Shown here piece by piece: positions 17,439 through 25,490 of a stretch of 42,317 bases of DNA. The position numbers and the translations under genes are program-made. Source of the stretch: Acidobacteriota bacterium (GTDB lineage: Bacteria > Acidobacteriota > Terriglobia > Terriglobales > Acidobacteriaceae); assembly GCA_021791875.1 (NCBI GenBank), contig JAJYVU010000027.1, positions 1 to 42,317 on the forward strand, given 5' to 3'. Under the pieces are notes generated by a model. The model saw nothing but the letters and a program-made list of their open reading frames with translations, ran no database searches and had not been told where the DNA came from. Numbering within the stretch: the first letter of the stretch is position 1; every line of letters begins with the position of its first letter.

Positions 17439-20438
17439 ATGGCGAAAGAAATATGCATTTCCAGCACGCCCCATGAAACGCGGCTGGCGATTATCGAAAA
17501 CGACGAACTCGCGGAGATTTATTACGAGCGCGAGAATGAATACACCCTAGCGGGTTCCATCTATAAAGGCCGCGTGACGCGGGTGCTTCCGGGCATGCAG
17601 TCGGCATTTGTCGACGTTGGTCTGGAGCGGGACGCCTTCCTTTACGTCACGGATTTTCTGGAAGAACAGGAAGACTCCGCGGATTTTGAGCGGATGCCGG
17701 CGGAGCGCCCGCAGGCGCGGCAGCGGGCCCTTTCGGTGCGACCGGCGGAGACGACGGAAGCGACGAGCGAGGCTCCTGCGAGCGAAGAAGGCGAGGAGCA
17801 GGAAGAACAGCGCGGGGCGCGCCGCTGGCGCGGGCGTCGCGGGCGGCGTCGTGGTGGACGGCTGCGCGGCGGGGTGGAACACGGCGAAACATCCTCGGCC
17901 GAGGCGGAAACCGTCGAGGCGGAGCCGGAGGCGAGCTACGGATTTCCCGAAGAGGCGGAAGCCGCCGAGCCGGTAGAGACGCCGCACGCGGCGGGGCACG
18001 CCGCAGTGCCCGAGGCGTTTGTGTTGCCGGGTGAATCCATTTCCAAGTATGGTGGGACGCCACACGCGGAGAGCGTGCAGGCTCCCGCGGAGACGGCACC
18101 GAAGCCGCAGATTACGGTTCGGCCCTCGACGCTGGTGGAAGACGTGGCGCCGAGCTGGGACGGAGGCTTTGTGCTTCCGGGCGAGTCGCTTTCGCGGCAT
18201 CGCCGGCGGGAGAAGCAGGCTCCGGAGGCTGTCGCCGAAGCCGAGCCGATGGAAGCGCAGCAGGCTACATCGATTACCGGGCCGGATGCCGTGAGCGAGA
18301 CGGAGACGGTTCCGGAAGCCGCAGCTGCGGTGAAGGTTGATTCGGTGAGGGAGACCGAGCCGGCGGCAGAGGCTGAACCGCAAGCGGCATTTGAGGCGGA
18401 AGCTGTGTTTGAACCGATTCCGGATGTCGTCGAGGAAGCGGCGGAGCCGGAAAGGATTGCAGCGGCGGACGAGGAAATCGTCCAGGAAGAGGACGAGCAG
18501 GAGTTCGAGCCGGAGGAAGGATCGGCTTCGCACCGCGTGGATCCGTCCGCGCCGAGCGAATTTCGCGTGAGCGCGCCCGAGCCGGACAAGTTTGCCGGCG
18601 AAGAGGAAGAACCGGCGGCTGAGCCAGAAGCTGCGCAGGAAGTTGCGGTGGAAGAGGAAGAGCCGCTGGTTGCAGCTGAAATTCCAGAACCGGTGGAGGA
18701 ATCCGAGGGCGGCGAAGGGCCGGTTGCGGAAGCATCGGCAGAAGAGCCCGAGGCCGATGCACAGGCCGATATTTTCGGTTATGCGTCGGGTGCGGGGATC
18801 CTCGAAGAAGAAGAGATCGACGAAGACGAGTACGACTTTGAACATCTGCACGTCGCCGGTATGGAGGAGCATGAAGGCGACGAGATGGAAGAGGAAATTC
18901 TCGACCAGGGGGCGCAACTGGGTGAGTTAGTCCGCGAGCAGCACATCGAGCGGCGGCTGGCGCAGCCGGAAAACGGCGAGGCGGAAGAGGTCGAGGAAGA
19001 GGCTGCGTACGCCGGGACCGAGGAGATCGAGGAAGAGGTTTTCGACGAGGATGGCCTGGAGGTCGAGGACCACGAGGCCGAGGAGTTGGAAGAGGAAGGC
19101 GCAGCAAGGGCGGATGTCGCGATGCCTGCGCGCCGGGAACGGCGCCATGACCGCCGCGGCGGGCGCAATGGCCGTCACGGGGGTGGACGCCAGCGTCATG
19201 GCGGCGGGCGGCGGCCTTCAGCGCAGACCATGGACCTGCCGGCGATCAACGAGCTGTTGAAGCAGGGGCAGGAAATCCTGGTGCAGATTGCCAAGGAGCC
19301 GATTGCCAAGAAGGGCGCACGCATTACCAGCCACATTGCACTGCCGGGGCGGTTCCTGGTATTCATGCCGACGGTGAATCACGTGGGCGTGTCTCGGAAG
19401 ATCGCGTCGGACGAGGAGCGGCAGCGGCTGAAGCGGATTCTGATCAGCGAAAAGGGAGATGCGAGCGGTGGCTTTATTGTCCGCACGGCGGCCGAGCATG
19501 CGAGCGAAGAGGAACTGCGGGCCGATATCCGGTTCCTGATCAATCTGTGGGCTGAAATCAAGGAGCGGTCAGACAACGCGAAGGCTCCGGCGCTGATATA
19601 CCACGACCTGAACCTGGTGGAACGGATTCTGCGCGACCAGGTGAGCGAGCAGTTCTCGACGATCTGGGTGGACAGCGAGACGGATTACGAACGGATCGTG
19701 CGCTTCCTGAACCGGGTGCAGCCTTCGCTGGTGCGGAGGGTGAAGCTCTACACCAAGGAGACGCCGCTGTTTGAGCAGTTCGGGATCCAGGACGAGATCA
19801 GCAAGGCGCTGAAGTCGAAGGTGTGGCTGAAGTCGGGCGGTTCGATCGTGATCAACCAGACCGAAGCGCTGGTGGCAATCGACATCAACACGGGCAAGTA
19901 CGTGGGCAAGACGGCGCGGCTTGAGGACACGATCCTGAAGACGAACCTGGATGCGATTCCGGAGATTGTGCGGCAGATCCGGCTGCGCGACCTGGGCGGC
20001 ATCATCGTGATCGACTTCATCGACATGGACGAGCGCAAGAATCGCCACAGGGTGATGCAGGCGCTCGAAGAGGAGCTGAAGCACGACCGGGCGCCGTCGA
20101 AGGTGCTGCAGTTCAATGATTTCGGGCTGGTGGCGATTACCCGCAAGCGGGTGAAGCAGTCGCTGGAGCGGACGCTGAGCGTGTCGTGCCCCATTTGCAC
20201 GGGCACGGGCATGGTGAAGAGCCCGGTCACGGTAGCCAACGAAATCTACGTGGAAATGCGGAAGATGCAACGGCACTTCGACCGGAATGATGTGCTGCTG
20301 CGGGTCAATCCGGAAGTAGTGAAGACGTTGAAGGCAAACGGCGGGCGCTGGCTGAACGAGCTTGAGGAGATGATTGGGAAAACGATCATCATCAAGAGCG
20401 ATCCGGCGTTGCATCCGGAGCAGTTCGACATCCACTAA
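17439..20438 (+). CDS. rng: Ribonuclease E/G with giant acidic insertion in the S1 domain
   Basis: 999 residues. The N-terminus (MAKEICISSTPHETRLAIIEND) and first half of an S1 RNA-binding domain (IYKGRVTRVLPGMQSAFVDVGL to DAFLYVTDF, residues 65-73) are normal. The second half resumes at GQEILVQIAKEP (610 onward). Between them lie about 530 residues rich in Glu/Ala, with basic patches near the start (RRWRGRRGRRRGG) and end (RRERRHDRRGGRNGRHGGG), and two copies of FVLPGES (194 and 244). E. coli RNase E has only about 30 residues here. The catalytic core is complete: D815 in AIDINTG, D859 in IVIDFIDMDE, and the zinc-link SCPICTGTG. It endonucleolytically cleaves single-stranded RNA. Linkage to mre genes recalls E. 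coli mreBCD-rng. Confidence 0.95.
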   Translation: MAKEICISSTPHETRLAIIENDELAEIYYERENEYTLAGSIYKGRVTRVLPGMQSAFVDVGLERDAFLYVTDFLEEQEDSADFERMPAERPQARQRALSVRPAETTEATSEAPASEEGEEQEEQRGARRWRGRRGRRRGGRLRGGVEHGETSSAEAETVEAEPEASYGFPEEAEAAEPVETPHAAGHAAVPEAFVLPGESISKYGGTPHAESVQAPAETAPKPQITVRPSTLVEDVAPSWDGGFVLPGESLSRHRRREKQAPEAVAEAEPMEAQQATSITGPDAVSETETVPEAAAAVKVDSVRETEPAAEAEPQAAFEAEAVFEPIPDVVEEAAEPERIAAADEEIVQEEDEQEFEPEEGSASHRVDPSAPSEFRVSAPEPDKFAGEEEEPAAEPEAAQEVAVEEEEPLVAAEIPEPVEESEGGEGPVAEASAEEPEADAQADIFGYASGAGILEEEEIDEDEYDFEHLHVAGMEEHEGDEMEEEILDQGAQLGELVREQHIERRLAQPENGEAEEVEEEAAYAGTEEIEEEVFDEDGLEVEDHEAEELEEEGAARADVAMPARRERRHDRRGGRNGRHGGGRQRHGGGRRPSAQTMDLPAINELLKQGQEILVQIAKEPIAKKGARITSHIALPGRFLVFMPTVNHVGVSRKIASDEERQRLKRILISEKGDASGGFIVRTAAEHASEEELRADIRFLINLWAEIKERSDNAKAPALIYHDLNLVERILRDQVSEQFSTIWVDSETDYERIVRFLNRVQPSLVRRVKLYTKETPLFEQFGIQDEISKALKSKVWLKSGGSIVINQTEALVAIDINTGKYVGKTARLEDTILKTNLDAIPEIVRQIRLRDLGGIIVIDFIDMDERKNRHRVMQALEEELKHDRAPSKVLQFNDFGLVAITRKRVKQSLERTLSVSCPICTGTGMVKSPVTVANEIYVEMRKMQRHFDRNDVLLRVNPEVVKTLKANGGRWLNELEEMIGKTIIIKSDPALHPEQFDIH

Positions 20439-20459
20439 TTGTTTTCCGCATCAAAATAC

Positions 20460-20485
20460 GCACGGGCCGGGAGACCGGTCCGTGC
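20460..20485 (+). terminator. Hairpin after the RNase E/G gene
   Basis: An 11-bp stem (GCACGGGCCGG with CCGGTCCGTGC, one G-U pair) closed by a GAGA tetraloop, 21 nt after the stop. It is very stable but lacks a T-run, so it is a probable transcript end. Confidence 0.6.
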
Positions 20486-20706
20486 ATCATTCTGCGAAAC
20501 TTCCGCGTCTATTGAGGGTTAGAAGCTGGATGAAGATCGCCCAGCGGGGGACTTGCAGGGCGAAATGCCGGGGACGGGCTTCCAGAACTGACACCAGAAG
20601 ACGGGAATGCACACGGCAGGAAGCTAATTTGGGTAAGCTTCAAAGGTCAGGAGTTTTTTTGTCCGGATCTCAGGGAAGTCAATCGTTAGCAAATGGGGGT
20701 TCCTCA

Positions 20707-21576
20707 ATGTTTGCCATTTGTCGTACTTCGCCAGATTTTCTGCGGCGTTTGAGTGCCGCAGTCAGCGCGCTTGCAGTTGCCGGAGCGCTTTCGCTTCCGG
20801 CTTTCGCGCAGACGCCGCAATCCAACGGGATCGTCCACATACCGCAGGTGTATTCCAGCTCGGCCAGCTACACGAGCGGATTGAACACGAATGAGCTGGT
20901 GGGCAATGATCTGGTTTCTCCGCTTACGCCGCATATGAAGGCGGGAGCACAGTACGGCGGCCAGTACGGCAGCCGGTATCCGACCTACAACAGCACGTTC
21001 AGCCGGATTGCCTTTGAGGTGGGCGGCGGCATGGTGGCGCCGATCGGCAACGATACGCACGGTTACGAGACCTTTGGGTGGAACTTCACGGTAGGCGCGG
21101 GCATGAACTTCACGAAGCGGTTCGGGCTGCTGGGCGAGTTCATGTTCAAGCGGAATAAGATACCGGGCGCAACGCTGGCGCAGGTGGGGACCTCAGGCGG
21201 CTACATCGGCGACTGGTCATTCACGGTCGACCCGATTGTCTACCAGCCCTTTACGCAGACCGTGGGCATGTACGTGACGGGCGGCGGCGGTTTCTACCAC
21301 AAGACGACTGCCTTCACGCAGCTGGTGCCGCAAACCTTCTGCTACTACTTCTGCTACTCCGGGTATGCGCCGGTGGTGGTGAGCAGCTTCTCGAGCAATC
21401 AGGGTGGATTCAACGGCGGTCTGGGCTTCTACTGGAAGGCGTTTGGGCCGGACAGCAATGCCAAGCTGTACATTGAATCGCGGTACATCTGGATTGATTC
21501 GCCGCGACCGACGAAGACGCAGAATGGCGAAGGCACGGAAGGCCTGATCCCGCTGACCATCGGTTTACGATTCTGA
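20707..21576 (+). CDS. Outer-membrane beta-barrel protein
   Basis: 289 residues from the ATG at 20707, which follows a GGGGG ribosome site and opens a clear signal peptide (charged start, SAAVSALAVAGALSLPAFA, cleavage before Q). The open frame upstream of this ATG is not protein-like. The mature part alternates hydrophobic and polar residues in aromatic-rich strands (GWNFTVGAGMNFTKRFGLLGEF; MYVTGGGGFYHKTT) and ends in LTIGLRF, the C-terminal Phe typical of barrels recognised by BamA. A Cys-containing loop FCYYFCYSG is unusual. It may be an OmpA/OprF-like small barrel or porin-like protein; substrate unknown. Confidence 0.82.
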   Translation: MFAICRTSPDFLRRLSAAVSALAVAGALSLPAFAQTPQSNGIVHIPQVYSSSASYTSGLNTNELVGNDLVSPLTPHMKAGAQYGGQYGSRYPTYNSTFSRIAFEVGGGMVAPIGNDTHGYETFGWNFTVGAGMNFTKRFGLLGEFMFKRNKIPGATLAQVGTSGGYIGDWSFTVDPIVYQPFTQTVGMYVTGGGGFYHKTTAFTQLVPQTFCYYFCYSGYAPVVVSSFSSNQGGFNGGLGFYWKAFGPDSNAKLYIESRYIWIDSPRPTKTQNGEGTEGLIPLTIGLRF

Positions 21577-21584
21577 TGTACTCA

Positions 21585-21606
21585 TGGCCGGAAGGATTTC
21601 CGGCCA
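21585..21606 (+). terminator. Hairpin after the beta-barrel gene
   Basis: A perfect 9-bp stem TGGCCGGAA / TTCCGGCCA with a GGAT loop, 8 nt after the stop. No strong T-run. Confidence 0.6.
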
Positions 21607-21966
21607 AGGCGTTTTCGCTTCCTCCGTGGACGGCCTGAGGGAATCCAGAGCGGCTGTTTCTCAAGGACAAGGCCGCCGGGCAACGTCCACGTTGTAAAGG
21701 CTTGAATCGAAAACGCAGTCACGATTGCTAACTGGCAGCCCGGTTCGCGCCGCAGGCGGATCGGGCAAGACTTTATCGCTGATTTTCTGTTTCTATGCCC
21801 GGGTCGAATCTGGAGAGTGCGGCTTTTTCTGAGGGAAAAGCGGCACAGCGCGCTGTTGCTTCGGGGTGTATCCTCAGGGAATCCGCTCAAAAGGCGCCCA
21901 TCCTGCCGGAGCGTGTGCAGGGACGGCACCTGCCGTGAAATGATCGGAGAGGTCGCTCCGTTTCCC
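21607..21966 (+). other. Intergenic region before the arylsulfotransferase gene
   Basis: 360 nt with no gene I can support. The open frame that continues upstream from the lipoprotein (from 21817) is Arg/Ser/Cys-rich and lacks a ribosome site. AGGGAATCC occurs twice (about 21638 and 21878). I see no clear promoter or riboswitch. Confidence 0.4.
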
Positions 21967-23883
21967 ATGAAGTATTGCCGTTCATTCGCTATGTTACTTG
22001 CCGGCGTTTTTTCCGCCGGAGCCATGGTGCTTTCCGGCTGTGGCGTGACGCTGGGGCCGGGCTCACTTTCGCAGACACCGCCGACGAACCGGCCGCCGGT
22101 GGCAACGCAACGGGGATCTGTCACGATCTCGCCGCAGTATTCGGCGCTGGGCCCCGGGCAGCAGATGTCTTTTCAGGCGTCGGCAGCGGGCGGCGGGGCG
22201 CTTGAGTGGTTGGTGAACGGGGTTGCGGGCGGCAACTCGACCGACGGCACGGTGGACAGTTCCGGTCATTACACGGCGCCGGCCTTTCTCCCGAAGAGCA
22301 AGAATGTCATTGTCACGGCTGCGCTCGCGTCCTCGCCGACGCAGAATTATGCGACAGCGGTGGTTTCGATCATCAATCCCGGGATCGTGCTGAAGACCAA
22401 CAATCCCCAGGTGGCGAGGTACTCCATTTACTTGCCCGTGCCCGGGAAGGTTGCGATCGACTTTGGCAAATCGACCAGCTACGGATTCACCACATGGGAA
22501 CAGCCCACGCCTTCTGCCAACGGCGGCGAGGTGATGATTGAAGTGGCGGGGATGCTTGGGAATACACCCTACCACCTGAGCGCCAACCTGGCACTGGACG
22601 ACGGCGCGACCTACCAGGATGTGGATCACCTGTTCACGACAGGGACGCCGCCGAAGACCTCGACGGTGGACGCCAAGACGATGAGCGGGCAGTATCCGCA
22701 GCCGGGGATTGAGATGTGGAACACGGTTCTGCCGGTGGGCGACTCGCAGCTGTTCGCGACCGACCTGGCAGGGCAGGTGATCTGGACCTACTCGTACCAG
22801 GGAACGCCGATTGACCTGATTCAGGGCTTCCAGCCGCTGGCGAACGGCCACATTCTGCTGCTGATTTCGTATCTGTCATCGCTGAAGTCGTCGGGGAGTT
22901 TTCTGGATACGGGGACGATCAACGCAGTGCGCGAGATCGACCTGGCGGGGAATACGATTCGCCAACTGACGATGAACCAGTTGAACCAGGAGCTGGCTGC
23001 GCGGGGTTACAACATTACGCTGAAGAGCTTCCACCACAGCGCGATCGAGCTGCCGAACGGGCATATGGTGCTGCTGGCGACGTATCCGAAGCAGTTTACG
23101 AATCTGCCGGGATATCCGGGGACGATTACGGTGATTGGCGATGTGCTGGTGGATGTGAATCAGAGCATGGAGCCGGACTGGGTGTGGAACTCATTCGATC
23201 ACCTGAACGTGAACCGGCACCCGATGTATTTCCCGGATTGGACGCACTCGAACGACATTCTGTATTCGCCGACCGATCATGACCTGCTGCTCTCGATGCG
23301 GCACCAGAACTGGATTATCAAGATTGACTTCCAGGATGGGCAGGGATCGGGCAATGTGCTGTGGCGGCTGGGCGAGGGCGGCGACTTTACGCTGATCAAG
23401 AATGGCCAGCCGGACACCAATCCGGCGGACTGGTTCTATGCGCAGCACGGGATGAACTTCTTCAGTTCGAGCACATCGGGAATATTCAAGCTGGGGATGA
23501 TGGACAACGGCAACGACCGGCAGTTTACGACCGGCTCGGTGCTGTGCGGTCCGCCGACGGCAACGAACCCGACGAATCCGCAGTGCTACTCGACGATGCC
23601 GATTCTGCAGATCAACGAGGCGGCCAAGACAGCCACGCTGCTGGACAACTACACGCCGCCGGACACATATTTCAACTTTTTCGGAGGGGATGCGGAGAAG
23701 TTGGGAAATGGCGATCCCGAGGTGGACTTCTGCGCGCCGCTGAATGGGGCGATTGTGCAGGAACTGCTTCCGAATACGAACCAGGTGGTCTGGCAGGGGA
23801 CGACGCCGGGAGCCGATCAGTTCCGCGTGGAGCGGCTGGGGAGTCTGTATCCGGGCGTGACGTGGACGCAGGCGTCGTTCTGA
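21967..23883 (+). CDS. Arylsulfotransferase-like lipoprotein with N-terminal Ig-like domain
   Basis: 638 residues from the ATG at 21967, chosen because it starts a lipoprotein signal (MKYCRSFAMLLAGVFSAGAMVLSGC). After a short linker comes an Ig/Big-like domain (about 50-135: VTISPQYSALGPGQQMSFQA ... GHYTAPAF). A beta-propeller of the arylsulfotransferase (ASST) family follows. Family-like segments include GFQPLANGHILLL, FHHSAIELPNGHMVLL, DWTHSNDI, DHDLLLSMRHQNWIIKID and VLWRLGEGGDF. ASST enzymes move sulfate between phenolic compounds through a His intermediate; the His residues are plausible counterparts but I cannot align them. Surface or periplasmic location is inferred from the lipobox. 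Confidence 0.8.
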   Translation: MKYCRSFAMLLAGVFSAGAMVLSGCGVTLGPGSLSQTPPTNRPPVATQRGSVTISPQYSALGPGQQMSFQASAAGGGALEWLVNGVAGGNSTDGTVDSSGHYTAPAFLPKSKNVIVTAALASSPTQNYATAVVSIINPGIVLKTNNPQVARYSIYLPVPGKVAIDFGKSTSYGFTTWEQPTPSANGGEVMIEVAGMLGNTPYHLSANLALDDGATYQDVDHLFTTGTPPKTSTVDAKTMSGQYPQPGIEMWNTVLPVGDSQLFATDLAGQVIWTYSYQGTPIDLIQGFQPLANGHILLLISYLSSLKSSGSFLDTGTINAVREIDLAGNTIRQLTMNQLNQELAARGYNITLKSFHHSAIELPNGHMVLLATYPKQFTNLPGYPGTITVIGDVLVDVNQSMEPDWVWNSFDHLNVNRHPMYFPDWTHSNDILYSPTDHDLLLSMRHQNWIIKIDFQDGQGSGNVLWRLGEGGDFTLIKNGQPDTNPADWFYAQHGMNFFSSSTSGIFKLGMMDNGNDRQFTTGSVLCGPPTATNPTNPQCYSTMPILQINEAAKTATLLDNYTPPDTYFNFFGGDAEKLGNGDPEVDFCAPLNGAIVQELLPNTNQVVWQGTTPGADQFRVERLGSLYPGVTWTQASF

Positions 23884-23901
23884 CGCTGGAAGCAGGGAGA
23901 C

Positions 23902-23923
23902 GGGCAACGCTTGCGTGTTGCCC
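23902..23923 (+). terminator. Hairpin after the arylsulfotransferase gene
   Basis: GGGCAAC / GTTGCCC stem (7 bp, extended inward by a G-T and a C-G pair) 18 nt after the stop. No long T-run. Confidence 0.55.
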
Positions 23924-24084
23924 TGTCCTGATTCGTCGGAGAGTGAAATTGCTCAACTACGGCAGTTGATTGGAGCGGTTCCGGGATCGCTGTACCCAGT
24001 TTGAGGATGTTCCATGTCGCTGCTTGCTGCTGGTCGCATCGAGGGAAGATTTTTGCGTTGCGGTACCGATATTCTGAAATCGCT

Positions 24085-24621
24085 TTATGCGAGCCGGCGC
24101 CGGCCGCTGGCCATCTCGCGCACCTGATTGATGATCATGGAGCGCTGGAGAGGGTCGAGTTGTGCGACGTAGGGAGCCAGCTCAGAGAGGAACGGATCGG
24201 CCATGATCAGTTCGGTTTCGCGCTCATTGCGGCAGCGGCTATCGCGCAGGAGCAGGCAGACGCTGACTTCAAGAGCCTGAGCGAGCCGGTCGAGCGACGA
24301 GAGCGTAGGGATGGCCTTGCCGTTTTCAATCTTGGAGATGTAGGTACGCGGCACCTGCATGCGTCCGGCCAGTTGGCGCTGGCTGAGGCGGCGGCCGGTG
24401 CGGATCTGTTTAACGGCAGACGCGACATCGATGCCAGAGTTTTCTTCCAGCGCGGGCGGGGGAGCGACGACCAGTTGCGGTACGGGAGCCTCGAGTTCTT
24501 CGTGTTCGAGGGGCTTGTGGCAACGTCTGCAGAGTGAGTTCGTTGTGCGGAATTGCACCAGACTACAGTGGTCGCAACGCAATACCTCGCGTGCATCAAC
24601 GCTAGCCAAGGTAGTTGCCAT
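24085..24621 (-). CDS. XRE-family transcriptional regulator with N-terminal zinc ribbon
   Basis: 178 residues. The N-terminus has a four-Cys zinc ribbon (C16-X2-C19-X11-C31-X2-C34). A Pro/Glu-rich linker follows, then a lambda-repressor-type helix-turn-helix (about 68-125: RRLSQRQLAGRMQVPRTYISKIENGKAIP) and a helical C-terminus (about 135-175) ending GRRRLA. Fusion of a zinc ribbon to an XRE domain is uncommon, so regulation by metal, redox or protein contact is conceivable. It is divergent from the HD-domain gene across 179 nt, which may hold its operator. Targets unknown. Confidence 0.85.
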   Translation of the reverse strand: MATTLASVDAREVLRCDHCSLVQFRTTNSLCRRCHKPLEHEELEAPVPQLVVAPPPALEENSGIDVASAVKQIRTGRRLSQRQLAGRMQVPRTYISKIENGKAIPTLSSLDRLAQALEVSVCLLLRDSRCRNERETELIMADPFLSELAPYVAQLDPLQRSMIINQVREMASGRRRLA

Positions 24622-24729
24622 AAATCTATTTACGGAGCGCCAGAGCGGGGCGCCATGTCGAGGATTGCCGGAGGACGTGGTCCGGATTGCCCTTGACTGT
24701 TACCTACCATGCTTTCGGGGTATCCTTTT

Positions 24730-24759
24730 TGTCAAGTGAAAACTATGTGTCAACCATAG
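24730..24759. promoter_or_regulatory. Operator-like repeats in the XRE/HD divergent region
   Basis: TGTCAA occurs twice in the same orientation 18 bp apart (24730 and 24748). The second copy sits inside a small inverted repeat CTATG-N7-CATAG (24743-24759). This could be a binding site for the adjacent XRE protein, but such short repeats may arise by chance. Confidence 0.25.
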
Positions 24760-24800
24760 AATTCCCGAAAAAAACCAGAAATTCGCGGAGATGAATCGGA

Positions 24801-25430
24801 ATGGGCATTTCAAATGATCATTCGAGATCCCGAGCCTGGGATCTGCTGAATGAGTACACGAAGTCGCAAAGCCTGTTGAAGCATGCGCTGGCGGTGGAAG
24901 CCTGCGTGCGTGCCTATGGCGAGAACGAAGCCATGCGGATGGGACTGACGGGGCACGAGCGCGAAGCGTTGGTGGAGAAATACTCGGCGACGGGATTGCT
25001 GCACGACTTTGACTACGAGCGGTACCCGACGCCGGAGGAGCATCCGTTTGTTGGCGTGAAGATTCTTGCCGAGCAGGGCTGGCCGGAGGAGATTCGCACG
25101 GCTATCCTGGGGCACGCGGAGTATTCGGGGGTTCCGCGCGAGACGCATCTGGCGAAGGTGCTGTTTGCGTGCGATGAGCTGGCTGGGTTCCTGACGGCGT
25201 GCTCGCTGGTGAAGCCGACGAAGTCGATTCATGACGTGGATGTGGCGAGCGTGAAGAAAAAGATGAAGGACAAGGCGTTCGCGCGCGGGGTGAACCGGGC
25301 AGACATTACGACGGGGGCCGAGGAACTGGGTGTGCCGCTGGAAGAGCATATTACGTTTTGCATTGATGCCATGCGGCGGAATGCGGAAGTGCTCGAACTG
25401 GATGGGCGGCTGGCGCAGCCGGCGGTTTGA
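24801..25430 (+). CDS. HD-domain metal-dependent phosphohydrolase
   Basis: 209 residues. HD-superfamily ligands are visible: His in LLKHALAVEAC (about 27), HD in GLLHDFDYER (about 71-72), and later His/Asp in AILGHAEYSG and FACDELAGFL. These single-domain HD proteins hydrolyse nucleotides or related phosphates; the substrate is not evident. It starts 60 nt before the carboxylase gene's region and may be cotranscribed with it, or stand alone opposite the zinc-ribbon regulator. Confidence 0.88.
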   Translation: MGISNDHSRSRAWDLLNEYTKSQSLLKHALAVEACVRAYGENEAMRMGLTGHEREALVEKYSATGLLHDFDYERYPTPEEHPFVGVKILAEQGWPEEIRTAILGHAEYSGVPRETHLAKVLFACDELAGFLTACSLVKPTKSIHDVDVASVKKKMKDKAFARGVNRADITTGAEELGVPLEEHITFCIDAMRRNAEVLELDGRLAQPAV

Positions 25431-25490
25431 GCAGACGGAATGGGGGCGAGCGCGGCGTGTTGAGGAAGTGTTATTCTGACGCGTTTCTTT

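Noticed and set aside
20374..20706. N-terminal extension of the beta-barrel protein frame
   Set aside because: It overlaps the end of the RNase gene and a terminator-like hairpin; the ATG at 20707 has a ribosome site and begins a signal peptide.
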